Below are positions 15,001 to 23,376 of a stretch of DNA of 64,000 bases, piece by piece. Below the pieces are notes generated by a model. That model searched no databases, had not been told where the DNA came from, and saw only the letters and a program-made list of their open reading frames with translations. The stretch comes from an uncultured Eubacteriales bacterium (lineage in GTDB: Bacteria > Bacillota > Clostridia > Monoglobales > Monoglobaceae). Position numbers and translations under genes: made by a program. Location of the stretch: the NCBI GenBank assembly GCA_958352815.1, contig CATWQA010000001.1, positions 121,494 through 185,493 of the forward strand, given 5' to 3'. Each line of letters starts with the position of its first letter. Position 1 is the stretch's first letter.

Positions 15001-18000
15001 TGCTGTCTGTACCGCCCTTCATCTCTGTTAAGAGCATCGTATCGTAAAGGTCTCTTGCAGGTCTGGTAGCACCCATACCGTTGTCATCAAGAGCATAGCT
15101 TACAATATTGTTGTTTGAGCTTGTATTGCCGTTCTCATATACTTCCATAACGTCACCGCGAGGAGCGGGGAAGGGATAGGTCATATATGTAAATGTCGCA
15201 GCAGGCGATGACTTTCCGTTATTGTCATAGGAAGCCGGATTATTGTTCCACTCATCAAGAGTAACATTACTCAAATCACGATCCGGATTTCCAGGATTTT
15301 TATTCTCGCTGCCGAATTCGAGTTCGGTTGCGATAGCGCCGTTATTTGTTGCTTTTTCCTGCAAACCGTTTGAAGAACCCTTACCGTAGTTACCCTCAAA
15401 GTACGCCATAATACCGCCTGAATATTCACGGCCGCGGCCTGCTCTGTAAGGCGTTGCATTTGACAAGGACGGACCCTTGCGGGCATAGTTGTTATAAACG
15501 TTCATTTTTGCATTCTTGTCCTGCCACTCATAGTTAAACAGGTCATAACCGTTACCGCAGTTATAGAGGATACAGTTATAGGAGTCAACCCAGTCTGCAT
15601 CCGTTATACGCGGCGAACGCTGTGTACTGTCACCTACAAAGTTCTTGGAGAAAGTAACCTTTCTTGCACCCTCATTGATCATACCGACGTACGCGTGACC
15701 GCCCTTCTCGTGAGGCGAGTTGTGGAGCAGTGACTTTGCAAAAATCGTATTCGAAATTGTGATATACTCACCTGTCGCACGGAAGTCCATATCAATAGCC
15801 CATTCCATTGAGCAGTGGTCAACAATAACTCTTCTTGAGTTACCGATACTCATGGGGTCAGACTGATAAACCTCGCCATCCGGCAAAACGTCACCGATTC
15901 TTATCTTGATGTTTCTGATAATAACGTCATGCGCACTGCTTACGGTGAGACCATAGCCCTTAAGGGTGATACCCGGATAAGGAGCCGTCTGACCTGCAAT
16001 AGTAACGTTTGAATACTTTTCGCCCTTGATGGTTATGGGGCCGCCCAGAGGAGTCAAATCAATAACGCCGCCCACGTCGAACACGATTGTTCTTGCGCCC
16101 TGAACCTGTTCAAGACCGTACTTCAGCGAACCCTCGCCGTCGTGTGCAAGAGTGGTAACGTGGTAAACCTTACCGCCTCTGCCGCCGGCTGAATACGCGC
16201 CGTAGCCCTCAACGCCGGGGTATGCTTTTATAGCGTCCTCGGGAATAACCGTAAGCTCAAAGTCCTTTGAAGCCGTTGCTCCGCCTACCGTTGCCGTAAC
16301 CGTGAGGATAACTGTTGCGGGAGAGTCGTCTCTGGCAGGTCTTGTAACCACTGCCGTGAAACCGTCTCTCTGAGTTGTTGTCTCGCTTTCGGCTTCGCTG
16401 CCGTCTTCTCCGCCGCCTGTAACATATTCATCATAGTTATTCTTAATCTCGATATACTCACTGTTGCTTGACGTCCAGCTCAGCTTGCTGCCGTAGTCAC
16501 CGCTGTCGCCCAAGTAAAAGCTCTCCTGTCTTACGTTTGCAGGATCAATACCGCCAATCAAAGCATTGTTTGCGGCATACTGAGCCTTTTCCTGATCTGT
16601 TGTCGGCTCCAGTTCCTTAACCTGAACAGTAAACTCCTTGGTGATTGTTGCGCTGCCATTCTTAACAGTTGCCGTAATAGTAATATTCTGAACACCTGCG
16701 CCTGTGAATGCCGGATTTGTAACCGTAACTTTTCCGGTTGCATTATCAATTGTAACAGCCGGGTTTGAAGCCGTATACGTAATAGTCGAACCGTAGGTTC
16801 CCGTAACCGGCATTGTGAAGCCTTCTGTTATATTAGATACGTTCAGATTATCAGGAAGGGTTACTAACGCCGCATCTCCCTCCGCTCTTTCCTGAGATGT
16901 TGCGGGAGCTAACTCCGTAACCTTCAAGGAAAGTGAACGGGTTGCAGAAGCATCATTCTTTTTAAGCGTTGCCGTCAGAGTAACATCAACACTCAGCACA
17001 CCTGTGTAAGCGGGGCGGTTTACCGTAACCTCGCCTGTTGAGTTATTAACGCTTACAACACTTTCGTTTGATGACGACCATGTAATATCGGAGCCCAACT
17101 GACCTTTAAGCGGGAGAGTGAAACCCTCTGTTATATTACCTGCGTCAACGCCTACGGGAAGAGAAAGAGCCGCTGCGTCTGCCGCAACATTAGCTGCGTC
17201 ATTGGCTGCCGAATTATTATCGATAAACTTAATATTATCAACAAGAACCGTGCCCAAGCTCTTTGAGTCATCAGAAATGACAACGCCGACACCCTGAACA
17301 GCGCCCTCTGAAGCCGCAAGGTTTGCTGCGTCCAGCTGCAAATTCGGCTTTGATACAACCTCGTTACCATCTGCATCATACAGAACGAACGAATATGTTC
17401 CCGCCTCTGTATCAAGGTCAAATCTCATGGTGTACCACTGGCCAACCGAATAACCTACATTCTCATCAAGAGATCTGGAAGTATCGCTCCACGTGGACAA
17501 TCCGTTAGGCTCTGTGGTTGCAGGATCCTTATCCTTGGCGCCTGTATCCCAGAAATATGCTCTGCCGAGATAAGGAACGGTTGCGCTTTCAGTTGCTGCC
17601 GCCAAATCCTCGGACTGACCATATAAGAACACGCCAAATCTTCCGGCAGCCTCAACCTTAATGTCCGCAGTAAAAGCTATATGACCATGAGCCGGATTAG
17701 GCAGGTCATGCATAGCGAGCACAGTCTCATCGCCGGCAGCCTTTCCACCCTCTGTTTTAGCGCCGTTCTTCTTCTTTTCCATTCTGAGCACGGAACCTCT
17801 TTCAGAGTCAACAACCTCAAATGTTGAGGTCTTTTCATTGCCATCTTTAGATTTTGTCGCAAACACCCAGCCATCAACCGATGTACTGCCTACAGATGCG
17901 CCTGAGAAGTCGGTCTCGTAAGCAACTTCCTCTGCCGCCAGAGTAACCTCATTCTCGTCATACTCGAAGAACGCATCGGTATCAGCCTCATAGAAGCCCC

Positions 18001-18253
18001 CGCTTGCGGGCTCTGCTGTTGCCACGGTGTCCCCGTCAGCATCCGAATAGTCCTCCGGCAGATCTACCTTATTGCCCTCATCATCAATGGCAAAGTTGAG
18101 AACTTCACTGTCGGTATTCTCTGTTTCCTGCGTCTGCTCTGCCGTAGGCGAAGTCTCCGCCTCGTCTGCGAAAGAATACATGGGAGCCGCTTGCAGCAAA
18201 AACATTGTTGCAACCAGCAACGCAAGAACAGCTTTAAGCCTTTTTCTTACCAT
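12008..18253 (-). CDS. Giant SLH-anchored family PL1-type pectate lyase
   Basis: A 2081-residue multidomain secreted enzyme. In order: signal peptide (1-~29); acidic Thr/Glu-rich segment; LamG-like beta domain (~130-345, ending VDNIKFIDN); three bacterial Ig-like repeats (~360-670, each with NITEGF or similar and WSSSN/YTASN); catalytic pectate lyase (~672-1020: YPGVEGYGAYSAGGRGGKVY, DPMSIGNSRRVIVDHCSMEW, and RSPRI with the likely catalytic Arg); two fibronectin III domains (~1325-1535); a second LamG-like domain (~1535-1830); Gly/Ser then Thr-Pro linker; three SLH repeats at the C-terminus (~1890-2075, with VTRAEYITMLMRAF). It should cleave polygalacturonate by beta-elimination at the cell surface. 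AGGGGGA lies six bases before the ATG. SLH domains here are C-terminal, whereas in the neighbouring SLH proteins they are N-terminal. Confidence 0.9.
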   Translation of the reverse strand: MVRKRLKAVLALLVATMFLLQAAPMYSFADEAETSPTAEQTQETENTDSEVLNFAIDDEGNKVDLPEDYSDADGDTVATAEPASGGFYEADTDAFFEYDENEVTLAAEEVAYETDFSGASVGSTSVDGWVFATKSKDGNEKTSTFEVVDSERGSVLRMEKKKNGAKTEGGKAAGDETVLAMHDLPNPAHGHIAFTADIKVEAAGRFGVFLYGQSEDLAAATESATVPYLGRAYFWDTGAKDKDPATTEPNGLSTWSDTSRSLDENVGYSVGQWYTMRFDLDTEAGTYSFVLYDADGNEVVSKPNLQLDAANLAASEGAVQGVGVVISDDSKSLGTVLVDNIKFIDNNSAANDAANVAADAAALSLPVGVDAGNITEGFTLPLKGQLGSDITWSSSNESVVSVNNSTGEVTVNRPAYTGVLSVDVTLTATLKKNDASATRSLSLKVTELAPATSQERAEGDAALVTLPDNLNVSNITEGFTMPVTGTYGSTITYTASNPAVTIDNATGKVTVTNPAFTGAGVQNITITATVKNGSATITKEFTVQVKELEPTTDQEKAQYAANNALIGGIDPANVRQESFYLGDSGDYGSKLSWTSSNSEYIEIKNNYDEYVTGGGEDGSEAESETTTQRDGFTAVVTRPARDDSPATVILTVTATVGGATASKDFELTVIPEDAIKAYPGVEGYGAYSAGGRGGKVYHVTTLAHDGEGSLKYGLEQVQGARTIVFDVGGVIDLTPLGGPITIKGEKYSNVTIAGQTAPYPGITLKGYGLTVSSAHDVIIRNIKIRIGDVLPDGEVYQSDPMSIGNSRRVIVDHCSMEWAIDMDFRATGEYITISNTIFAKSLLHNSPHEKGGHAYVGMINEGARKVTFSKNFVGDSTQRSPRITDADWVDSYNCILYNCGNGYDLFNYEWQDKNAKMNVYNNYARKGPSLSNATPYRAGRGREYSGGIMAYFEGNYGKGSSNGLQEKATNNGAIATELEFGSENKNPGNPDRDLSNVTLDEWNNNPASYDNNGKSSPAATFTYMTYPFPAPRGDVMEVYENGNTSSNNNIVSYALDDNGMGATRPARDLYDTMLLTEMKGGTDSSATLSAEEVSPFFDELEKRTGRDYSEFKVERKWTVKQGAGPVLKGAGTDAADTKPVDWDNYTDVNKNNPNYNATEKYGSNAMNFEIGDWWGEYCGAPGQEITYTLYDSVLDRTVKTTDPNYDQTRYTLVSEDQEYVATERTVSDLVPAEWVYEDFPEIADFMNQYREENYPGMTNPDDPRYNPSYKIAWDGMGDGIPNWYKEYRGWSTNKHLASVVNADTGYTYLEEYLQFMADDQPLAVDDTPASIENFKVNNLGYSTAQVFWNTDYRTACVLEYGTEPGVYTNKEILAYDETTDYYHTYHAQTLVDLEPDTQYYYKVTAIDENSNVTVAEYDPNDDNEKNMTFKTTINPSTGVVLPSKPTVTNQVPYLNQVRLNWTGDVATDEGYEIYYDTVNHGSDYSAYAYKLTGIEARTNKQVVTGLTNDVTYYFLVVAVNANGRTPSDVVSAIPTGVLFDYDFTKMTDEEKSAYLKDQYMYVLGGKVDMTPDPDTGENVLQLLDETNSHGVNMDNKLAVTQDETFTYEVKMKLLYQKQTDALNHQKNVEKVALNEHNTLQLNFYKDVLPSEDMDSTNSALWETVFTIYFDSESTPISETSSGRFDGTVEHNTLKFGSTSVGSYKTGITPGSDSDAAKVLPPSLGYSLGTYKNTTVYGDAKYSNQADTDKTLHGIWYYQLGSAEFVTYKVVVNPAQNNVKVYADGQPIYEAGEFSEDVEEPYNVGKIQIKSRNDGYSWVNVASIRAYTGDGTSSSQTPPAPVGPGTIGATGGGGSGSGGMNTATATPAPTADPNATATPTAEPTATMNPDTNKYFDDLADVQWAVEPINALAEAGIINGVAERTFAPADNVTRAEYITMLMRAFGEDTTPAENVPFADVQAGEWYYEPIAKAVALGVTNGYTVNDETYFGVDDNISREDMMVMAYRAMTTFGIDIPSNKGYETFADQSDISDYAVEAIEKMYCAEIVNGVGSNMLDPKGSAERAQSAKIIYGLLEMEGTVNE

Positions 18254-18336
18254 TATAATTCCCCCTATGTGTATAAAAATTTAATAATTTATCGAAGCTA
18301 TGCGGCCAAAAATAAAGCTACAGCCACTTACCAAAC

Positions 18337-18365
18337 ATTATATAGCCTTTTCATCAAAAAGTCAA
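18337..18365 (-). promoter_or_regulatory. Sigma-A promoter of the pectate lyase operon
   Basis: TTGACT (18365-18360) and TATAAT (18342-18337) on the minus strand with 17-base spacing. The -35 region sits inside an inverted repeat CTTTTCAT...ATGAAAAG (about 18348-18373), a possible operator. The leader is about 80 nt. Confidence 0.72.
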
Positions 18366-18452
18366 TGAAAAGGGCTATTAAACACAAATTAGTCCGAAAA
18401 GTTACAGTTATTTTGCTTAAATTTTCTTATGCTTTATTTGGGAAATATTGTA

Positions 18453-19805
18453 TTACAGACTCACAATTCCCAAAACCTGAAGAATATTTGTCAGCACTAT
18501 TGCTCCCAAGAGAATCGGGGCGATATATTTAATAACCACCACAAAGACTTTCTTCCTCTTGAACCTTGAATTAAGCTCTATCTCGTCATAAAGCGGGTCG
18601 AAGCCAACAAGCCATCCGAAAATCACGCAGGATGACAATCCCGCCAGAGGCAGCAGCAGTGAGTTTGCGATAAAGTCCATAAAATCAAGAACAGACATGC
18701 CCAAAGGCTGCACAAAATCCAGAACGCCGTAGCCCAGAGACGAGGGCAGAACCAGCAGACAAACGACAACCATTAAAATAATAACAGCGGGCGTTCTCTT
18801 AACTTTCATAACGTCGCACATTGTTGAAATAAGCACCTCATTAATAGAAATAAACGAGGTGAGCGCGGCAAAGGCAACCAGAACAAAGAACACTCCGCCG
18901 ATTACTGCGCCGAAGGGAATGCTCTCAAAAACCTTGGGCAGGGTTACGAACATCAGACCTGCGCCCTGATTAAGCTGCGCCGAGTCTCCGCCGGAGAACA
19001 CGAACACTGCGGGGATTATCATAAACGCTGCCAATATAGCAATTGCCGTATCGAAAATTTCTATATGGCTGACGCATTTCTCAATGTCCTGCTTTTTATC
19101 AAGGTACGAGCCGTAGGTTATCATAATACCCATGGCAAGGGACATGGAATAGAACACCTGCCCCACCGCGCTGATTACCGTTTCAAAACCGAAGTTGGAA
19201 AAGTCCGGTATTAAAATATACTTAACGCCCTCAAGAGCGCCGGGCAGGCATACAGAGTATACAGCAAGCCCCAGCGACATTGCCGCAAGCACGGGCATCA
19301 GTATCTTTCCCGCCTTTTCAATTCCGCCCTTAACGCCGCCAATCAAGATAACAAATCCCGTAAGGGCAAAGATGAGCGCATATATGATAGGCTCTCCCGT
19401 CTTGCCTATAAACGAGTTAAAGTACCCGTCCGCCGCAGCCGCTCCGCCTTGGCTCGTAAGATACACAACCATATACTTTACAACCCAGCCGCCGATTACC
19501 GCATAGTACCCTGTGATTATGGTACATATGAGAACCGTCAGCCAGCCTGCCCAGGCGTACTTCTTGCTGAACTTCTTATAGGCGCCCACAGGGCTTAAGC
19601 CTGTCCTCCTGCCTAAAGCGATTTCCAGCATCATTAATGCGTATCCGAAAGTAAAGGCGATGATTATATACACCAACAGGAATATTCCTCCGCCGTACTT
19701 GGCAACCAAATACGGAAAACGCCAAAGATTTCCCAAGCCCACGGCGCTTCCCGCCGCCGCCAGAACAAATCCGATTTTTCCGGAAAAATTATCTCTTGAA
19801 CTCAA
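18453..19805 (-). CDS. Neurotransmitter:sodium symporter (NSS/SNF) family transporter
   Basis: A 450-residue membrane protein of the LeuT/MhsT family, which imports amino acids or related amines with sodium. The first helix shows the family signature GSAVGLGNLWRFPYLVAKYG, with the unwound substrate/sodium site. Eleven or so hydrophobic segments follow, with GRRTGLSPVGAYKKF between helices 2 and 3. The substrate cannot be read from sequence. The start is TTG at 19805, with GGAGG eight bases before it; the family N-terminus begins right there, so this rare start is well supported. A promoter lies at 19836-19864. The gene is divergent from the C_GCAxxG_C_C gene. Confidence 0.9.
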   Translation of the reverse strand: MSSRDNFSGKIGFVLAAAGSAVGLGNLWRFPYLVAKYGGGIFLLVYIIIAFTFGYALMMLEIALGRRTGLSPVGAYKKFSKKYAWAGWLTVLICTIITGYYAVIGGWVVKYMVVYLTSQGGAAAADGYFNSFIGKTGEPIIYALIFALTGFVILIGGVKGGIEKAGKILMPVLAAMSLGLAVYSVCLPGALEGVKYILIPDFSNFGFETVISAVGQVFYSMSLAMGIMITYGSYLDKKQDIEKCVSHIEIFDTAIAILAAFMIIPAVFVFSGGDSAQLNQGAGLMFVTLPKVFESIPFGAVIGGVFFVLVAFAALTSFISINEVLISTMCDVMKVKRTPAVIILMVVVCLLVLPSSLGYGVLDFVQPLGMSVLDFMDFIANSLLLPLAGLSSCVIFGWLVGFDPLYDEIELNSRFKRKKVFVVVIKYIAPILLGAIVLTNILQVLGIVSL

Positions 19806-19835
19806 TTTTCTTTCCTCCCCATGTTTTATATAATC

Positions 19836-19864
19836 ATTTTAACATTTTTATAAGAAAATTTCAA
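19836..19864 (-). promoter_or_regulatory. Sigma-A promoter for the NSS transporter
   Basis: TTGAAA (19864-19859) and TAAAAT (19841-19836) on the minus strand, 17-base spacing. Confidence 0.6.
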
Positions 19865-19881
19865 TCCTTAATTTATCAGAC

Positions 19882-19910
19882 TTGCAATTAATTTTATATT
19901 TTGATATATT
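19882..19910 (+). promoter_or_regulatory. Sigma-A promoter for the C_GCAxxG_C_C protein
   Basis: TTGCAA (19882-19887) and TATATT (19905-19910), 17-base spacing, upstream of the gene at 19953. Confidence 0.6.
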
Positions 19911-19952
19911 TATATAAAAAGTTTAGAACCAATTGGGGGAAGGAGCTTTCAT

Positions 19953-20405
19953 ATGGACAAAAGAGAAAAGGCAATGAACCTGTTTAAGGAGGGTTACAAC
20001 TGTTCCCAGTCGGTTTTGGGCGCATTTTGCGAGGAACTGGGGATGGACTTTGATACGGCCATGAGGCTTGCCTCATCTTTTGGCGGGGGAATGGGGAGAA
20101 TGCGGGAGGTCTGCGGAGCGGTTTCAGGTATGCTTATGGTTTTGGGCTTAAAGTGCGGCTACAGCGACCCGAAGGCCTTTGAGGAAAAGACTGAGCACTA
20201 CAAGCGGGTTCAGGAATGCGCCGAAAAGTTCAGAGAAAAGAACGGGTCTATAGTCTGCCGTGAGCTTCTGGGGCTTAACCTTAAAAAGAATGAGGTTGAC
20301 AGCTACGTTCCCGAGGCACGGACAAAGAGTTATTATAAAAAACGTCCCTGTGCAGAGATTATAGGATGTGCGGCGGAGATTCTCCAAAAAGAATTCTTTA
20401 TGTAG
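19953..20405 (+). CDS. C_GCAxxG_C_C family (C-GCAxxG-C-C) protein
   Basis: A 150-residue soluble protein of the C_GCAxxG_C_C family. The signature cysteines are present: EGYNCSQSVLGAFCEELG near the N-terminus, then GGGMGRMREVCGAVSG, ending with a C-terminal pair (RPCAEIIGCAAEIL). The family is widespread in anaerobes; the spaced cysteines suggest a redox or metal role, but no reaction is established. AAGGAG lies seven bases before the ATG. Its TAG stop overlaps the left arm of a perfect GTAGGGGGC/GCCCCCTAC hairpin. Confidence 0.88.
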   Translation: MDKREKAMNLFKEGYNCSQSVLGAFCEELGMDFDTAMRLASSFGGGMGRMREVCGAVSGMLMVLGLKCGYSDPKAFEEKTEHYKRVQECAEKFREKNGSIVCRELLGLNLKKNEVDSYVPEARTKSYYKKRPCAEIIGCAAEILQKEFFM

Positions 20406-20430
20406 GGGGCAGCATTCTGCCGCCCCCTAC
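20401..20430. terminator. GC-rich hairpin overlapping the stop codon
   Basis: GTAGGGGGCAG pairs with CTGCCGCCCCCTAC (with one extra C-G step). It begins within the stop codon of the C_GCAxxG_C_C gene. The arms resemble the ends of the MITE-like elements at 39604 and 47269, so it may be a solo remnant. A T-run is missing. Confidence 0.45.
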
Positions 20431-20505
20431 GACCCCCACTGAATTTATTGATGCACTGCATTGCAGTGCGGTGTCGGCGGTTCGACTATATTTTTATTTT
20501 TACAT

Positions 20506-20537
20506 ACAAAAAAGGCACCACACTTTCGTATGATGCC
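20506..20537 (-). terminator. Terminator of the tRNA-Asp/tRNA-Thr transcript
   Basis: On the minus strand GGCATCAT pairs with GTGGTGCC (two G-U pairs), followed by TTTTTT. It lies directly after tRNA-Thr. Confidence 0.75.
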
Positions 20538-20539
20538 CT

Positions 20540-20615
20540 TGGAGCTACCTAGCGGAGTCGAACCGCCGACCTCTTCCTTACCAAGGAAGTGCTCTGCCTA
20601 CTGAGCTAAGGCAGC
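20540..20615 (-). tRNA. tRNA-Thr (anticodon GGT)
   Basis: A 76-nt cloverleaf. The acceptor stem GCTGCCT pairs with AGGTAGC; the D arm is TAGCTCAGTAGGCAGAGC; the anticodon stem CTTCC/GGAAG holds loop TTGGTAA with anticodon GGT; the T arm is CGGCGGTTCGACTCCGC-like; the CCA end is encoded. It follows tRNA-Asp by two bases. Confidence 0.95.
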
Positions 20616-20617
20616 AT

Positions 20618-20694
20618 TGGCGATCCGGATGGGGTTCGAACCCACGACCTCCAGCGTGACAGGCTGGCATTCTAACCGACTGAACTACCGGACC
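20618..20694 (-). tRNA. tRNA-Asp (anticodon GTC)
   Basis: A 77-nt cloverleaf. Acceptor GGTCCGG pairs with CCGGATC (one G-U); the anticodon loop has GTC in CCTGTCACG; the T loop is GGGTTCGAACCCC-like; the discriminator is G and CCA is encoded. First in the pair with tRNA-Thr. Confidence 0.95.
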
Positions 20695-20750
20695 ACGTAA
20701 ACAGCTATAACATAATAACACACTTGGTTCGGTTTTGTCAATACCTTTAT

Positions 20751-21470
20751 TTAAATTTTTTTATTTGCCTGTTTTATTTTCTTCTGACTTCTGGGAAAAG
20801 CCTTGGGCGTTGGGCTCAGCTTCTTTATTACAGCCAGCGTTCGAACTATATCCGTTCTCGCCAGGGGAGCCTTTATTATCTCCTCAACGGTTCCGCCCAG
20901 GTTACCTATCATGGGCTTTGCCTCCTCAATTTCAGCTTCGGAATTATCCGCCTTTAGGGCTACGAAATATCCGCCCGGCTTCACATAGGGCAGGCAGTAC
21001 TCGCACAGCATTCCCATTCCCGCCACCGCGCGGGACACCACATAGTCATATTTATCGCGATAGGCTCTGTCCAAAGACAGCTCCTCGGCTCTGGCGTGAA
21101 TGCACTCCACTTGCCGCAAGCCCAACTCCCGCTTTACTTCATTGAGGAAGTTAATCCGCTTATTTAAGGAGTCCACAAGAGTCAGAGACATATCCTGCCT
21201 TAAAATCTTTATTGGCATCCCGGGGAACCCTGCCCCCGTGCCTATGTCCGCAATTTTTGCGCCCTCCTTGAAATCCACGTATCTCAGCGGCAGAGCGCAA
21301 TCCAGAAAATGCTTTACGGCTATGCCGTCGTCATCGGTTATGGCGGTTAGGTTGATTTTCTTGTTCCATTCCTTCAGCAGCTCGGAGTATTCGGCAAATT
21401 GGTCAAGCTGCTCTTCCGAAAAGTCTATTTCAAGGTCGTTTAGACCTCTCTCTAACAATTCTCTGTTCAT
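20751..21470 (-). CDS. rsmG: 16S rRNA (guanine-527-N7)-methyltransferase
   Basis: A 239-residue class I SAM methyltransferase (GidB). The family markers are EYSELLKEWNKKINLTAITD, the substrate strand KHFLDCALPL, the SAM motif IADIGTGAGFPGMPIKIL, and VSRAVAGMGMLCEY. It methylates N7 of G527 in 16S rRNA. I chose ATG at 21470; the longer frame starting with GTG at 21485 overlaps murC and has no better ribosome site. It lies four bases past the murC stop, so the two are co-transcribed. In many Firmicutes rsmG sits beside noc near the origin; here the parB/noc-like gene is about 15 kb away. Confidence 0.95.
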   Translation of the reverse strand: MNRELLERGLNDLEIDFSEEQLDQFAEYSELLKEWNKKINLTAITDDDGIAVKHFLDCALPLRYVDFKEGAKIADIGTGAGFPGMPIKILRQDMSLTLVDSLNKRINFLNEVKRELGLRQVECIHARAEELSLDRAYRDKYDYVVSRAVAGMGMLCEYCLPYVKPGGYFVALKADNSEAEIEEAKPMIGNLGGTVEEIIKAPLARTDIVRTLAVIKKLSPTPKAFPRSQKKIKQANKKI

Positions 21471-21474
21471 ATTA

Positions 21475-22857
21475 TTACCTATCACTAACCAGCGCGTAAC
21501 CCAGATTGCAAATGTTGCCTGCGCCCATAGTGATTACCAAATCCCCGGGATCTGCGTTTGCTAAAATATAACGCTTCATGGCGTCCATATCGTTCATGTA
21601 TACCGAACCATGTATTAACGCCGCCAAATCGCAGGAATGGATCGTTCCGTCATACTTCTCCCTGGCGGGATATACATCGGCAATCATAACCTTGTCCGCG
21701 ACCGACAATGCGGAAGCAAACTCCTCAAGAAAAGCGGCGGTTCTGGTATAGGTATGGGGTTGGAATGCGACCCAAACGCGGTTATAGCCCATCTTCTTGG
21801 CAGTCTCAAGGGTGGTGCGTATCTCTGTCGGGTGGTGGGCATAATCGTCCACCACCTCAACCCCGGTCTCGGTCTTGCCCAGTCTGTCAAAGCGGCGTTT
21901 TGTTCCGCCGAACTCCTCCAAACCCCTCTTAATATATTCCGCATCTATGCCTAAAAACTCGCAGGCAGCAGTCACGCCTACAGCATTGCAGATATTATGA
22001 GTTCCCGCAACCTTTAAATCAATATGCACAACAAACCGCCCCTTATTAAATACGTCAAAGCTCGGGCATCCGTTTTCCTTAAGAACCACATTATCGGCAA
22101 TATAGTCGGCATTATTATTATTTACTCCATAAGTAATGACATTTTTTTCTACATTTTGCACAATGGCACGGGTAGTATTTTCGTCAATACATACAATATT
22201 GCACCCATTATCACTTGTAAGACTTGCAAATTTTACAAAAGATGATATAATATGATTAAGGTCTTTGAAATAGTCAAGGTGATCCTCTTCGATATTGGTG
22301 ATAATTGAGACGTACGGCTTAAAATTCAAAAAGCTGTCAACGTACTCACACGCCTCAAAGGGCAGGTATTCAGAGCCGCCGATACGGTAGTTACCCCCTA
22401 TTTGGCTAAGCTCGCCGCCAATAAGGATTGTGGGATCCTTGTCCGCAGCAAGGAGAACCAGAGACAGCATTGAGGAGGTTGTGGTCTTGCCGTGGGTTCC
22501 GGCAACAGCAGCGGGATACTTATAAAGCTCCAGCAGCGCCCCCAGAAGCTCGGCTCTCTCCAAAACAGGAACACCCAGCTTTCTTGCAGCGACAAGCTCG
22601 GGATTATCCTCAGAGATCGCGGCGGTATAGCAAACCGCGTCCGGGCTCTTTATGTTATCCGCCGACTGACCGATAAACACTTCGGCTCCGTTCTCGCGCA
22701 GCCTGTCGGTTAAGTTACTTGCCTTAACATCACTGCCGGACACCTTATATCCCAGGCTCAGCAGCATTTCGGCAACGCCGCTCATACTTATGCCGCCAAT
22801 GCCTATCATGTGTACGCAGGCGCCCTTTGGAAAATCGGAAATAGTGAAGTTGCTCAT
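21475..22857 (-). CDS. murC: UDP-N-acetylmuramate--L-alanine ligase
   Basis: A 460-residue Mur ligase. N-terminal Rossmann part: VHMIGIGGISMSGVAEMLL. ATP site: AGTHGKTTTSSMLSLVL near residue 120. Central ligase part: ITNIEEDHLDYF. C-terminal part: VVDDYAHHPTEIRTTL and FQPHTYTRTAAF. It adds L-Ala to UDP-MurNAc in the cytoplasm, the first step of the peptide stem. AAAGAGGG lies about eight bases before the ATG, and a consensus promoter is at 22893-22921. rsmG follows directly. Confidence 0.97.
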   Translation of the reverse strand: MSNFTISDFPKGACVHMIGIGGISMSGVAEMLLSLGYKVSGSDVKASNLTDRLRENGAEVFIGQSADNIKSPDAVCYTAAISEDNPELVAARKLGVPVLERAELLGALLELYKYPAAVAGTHGKTTTSSMLSLVLLAADKDPTILIGGELSQIGGNYRIGGSEYLPFEACEYVDSFLNFKPYVSIITNIEEDHLDYFKDLNHIISSFVKFASLTSDNGCNIVCIDENTTRAIVQNVEKNVITYGVNNNNADYIADNVVLKENGCPSFDVFNKGRFVVHIDLKVAGTHNICNAVGVTAACEFLGIDAEYIKRGLEEFGGTKRRFDRLGKTETGVEVVDDYAHHPTEIRTTLETAKKMGYNRVWVAFQPHTYTRTAAFLEEFASALSVADKVMIADVYPAREKYDGTIHSCDLAALIHGSVYMNDMDAMKRYILANADPGDLVITMGAGNICNLGYALVSDR

Positions 22858-22892
22858 ATTATTTACCCTCTTTCGATTTTGTTTATATGAGC

Positions 22893-22921
22893 ATTATACT
22901 ATATTATTTAGCGTATTTCAA
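22893..22921 (-). promoter_or_regulatory. Sigma-A promoter for murC-rsmG
   Basis: TTGAAA (22921-22916) and TATAAT (22898-22893) on the minus strand, 17-base spacing. Confidence 0.7.
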
Positions 22922-23000
22922 GGAGTATAAACCATTTGTTTATAAATTTTAAATAATTTTACATATTCGGAGTTTTCTTCGAGAAAGGAGGAGGGACGTA

Positions 23001-23288
23001 ATGCAGATTACTGATATCAGAATCAGAAAAGTAAACACAGAGGGCAGGATGAAAGCCGTTGTTTCTGTGACCTTTGACGACGCGTTCGTAGTTCATGACA
23101 TCAAGGTTATCGAAAGTCAGGAGGGCAAGCTGTTTACGGCTATGCCCAGCAGAAAGACTCCCGACGGCGAGTACAAGGATATTGCACATCCTATAAACTC
23201 TGAGACCAGAACAGATCTGAATGAACAGATACTTGAAAAGTACCGACAGGTTCTGGACGAAACGCCTGAATTTTCTGAGCTTAGCTAA
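23001..23288 (+). CDS. spoVG: Septation/RNA-binding regulator SpoVG
   Basis: A 95-residue protein matching SpoVG along its length: [66 protein letters not shown]. SpoVG is a small nucleic-acid-binding regulator linked to sporulation, septation and surface traits. The ribosome site AAGGAGGAGGGA before the ATG is very strong. It is divergent from murC and ends in a long hairpin terminator, so it is a single-gene unit. A sigma-H promoter is known for the Bacillus gene; no clear match was found here. Confidence 0.97.
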   Translation: MQITDIRIRKVNTEGRMKAVVSVTFDDAFVVHDIKVIESQEGKLFTAMPSRKTPDGEYKDIAHPINSETRTDLNEQILEKYRQVLDETPEFSELS

Positions 23289-23313
23289 AGGCTTATGATT
23301 TTGGCCGAAATTT

Positions 23314-23362
23314 AAGCGGAGACATTTTGATAAATTATTTATCAAGGGTCTCCGCTTTTTTA
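23314..23362 (+). terminator. Terminator after spoVG
   Basis: AAGCGGAGAC pairs with GTCTCCGCTT, with an inner GATAAA/TTTATC stem, followed by TTTTTT. Confidence 0.88.
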
Positions 23363-23376
23363 TGCCTACACAGTAA

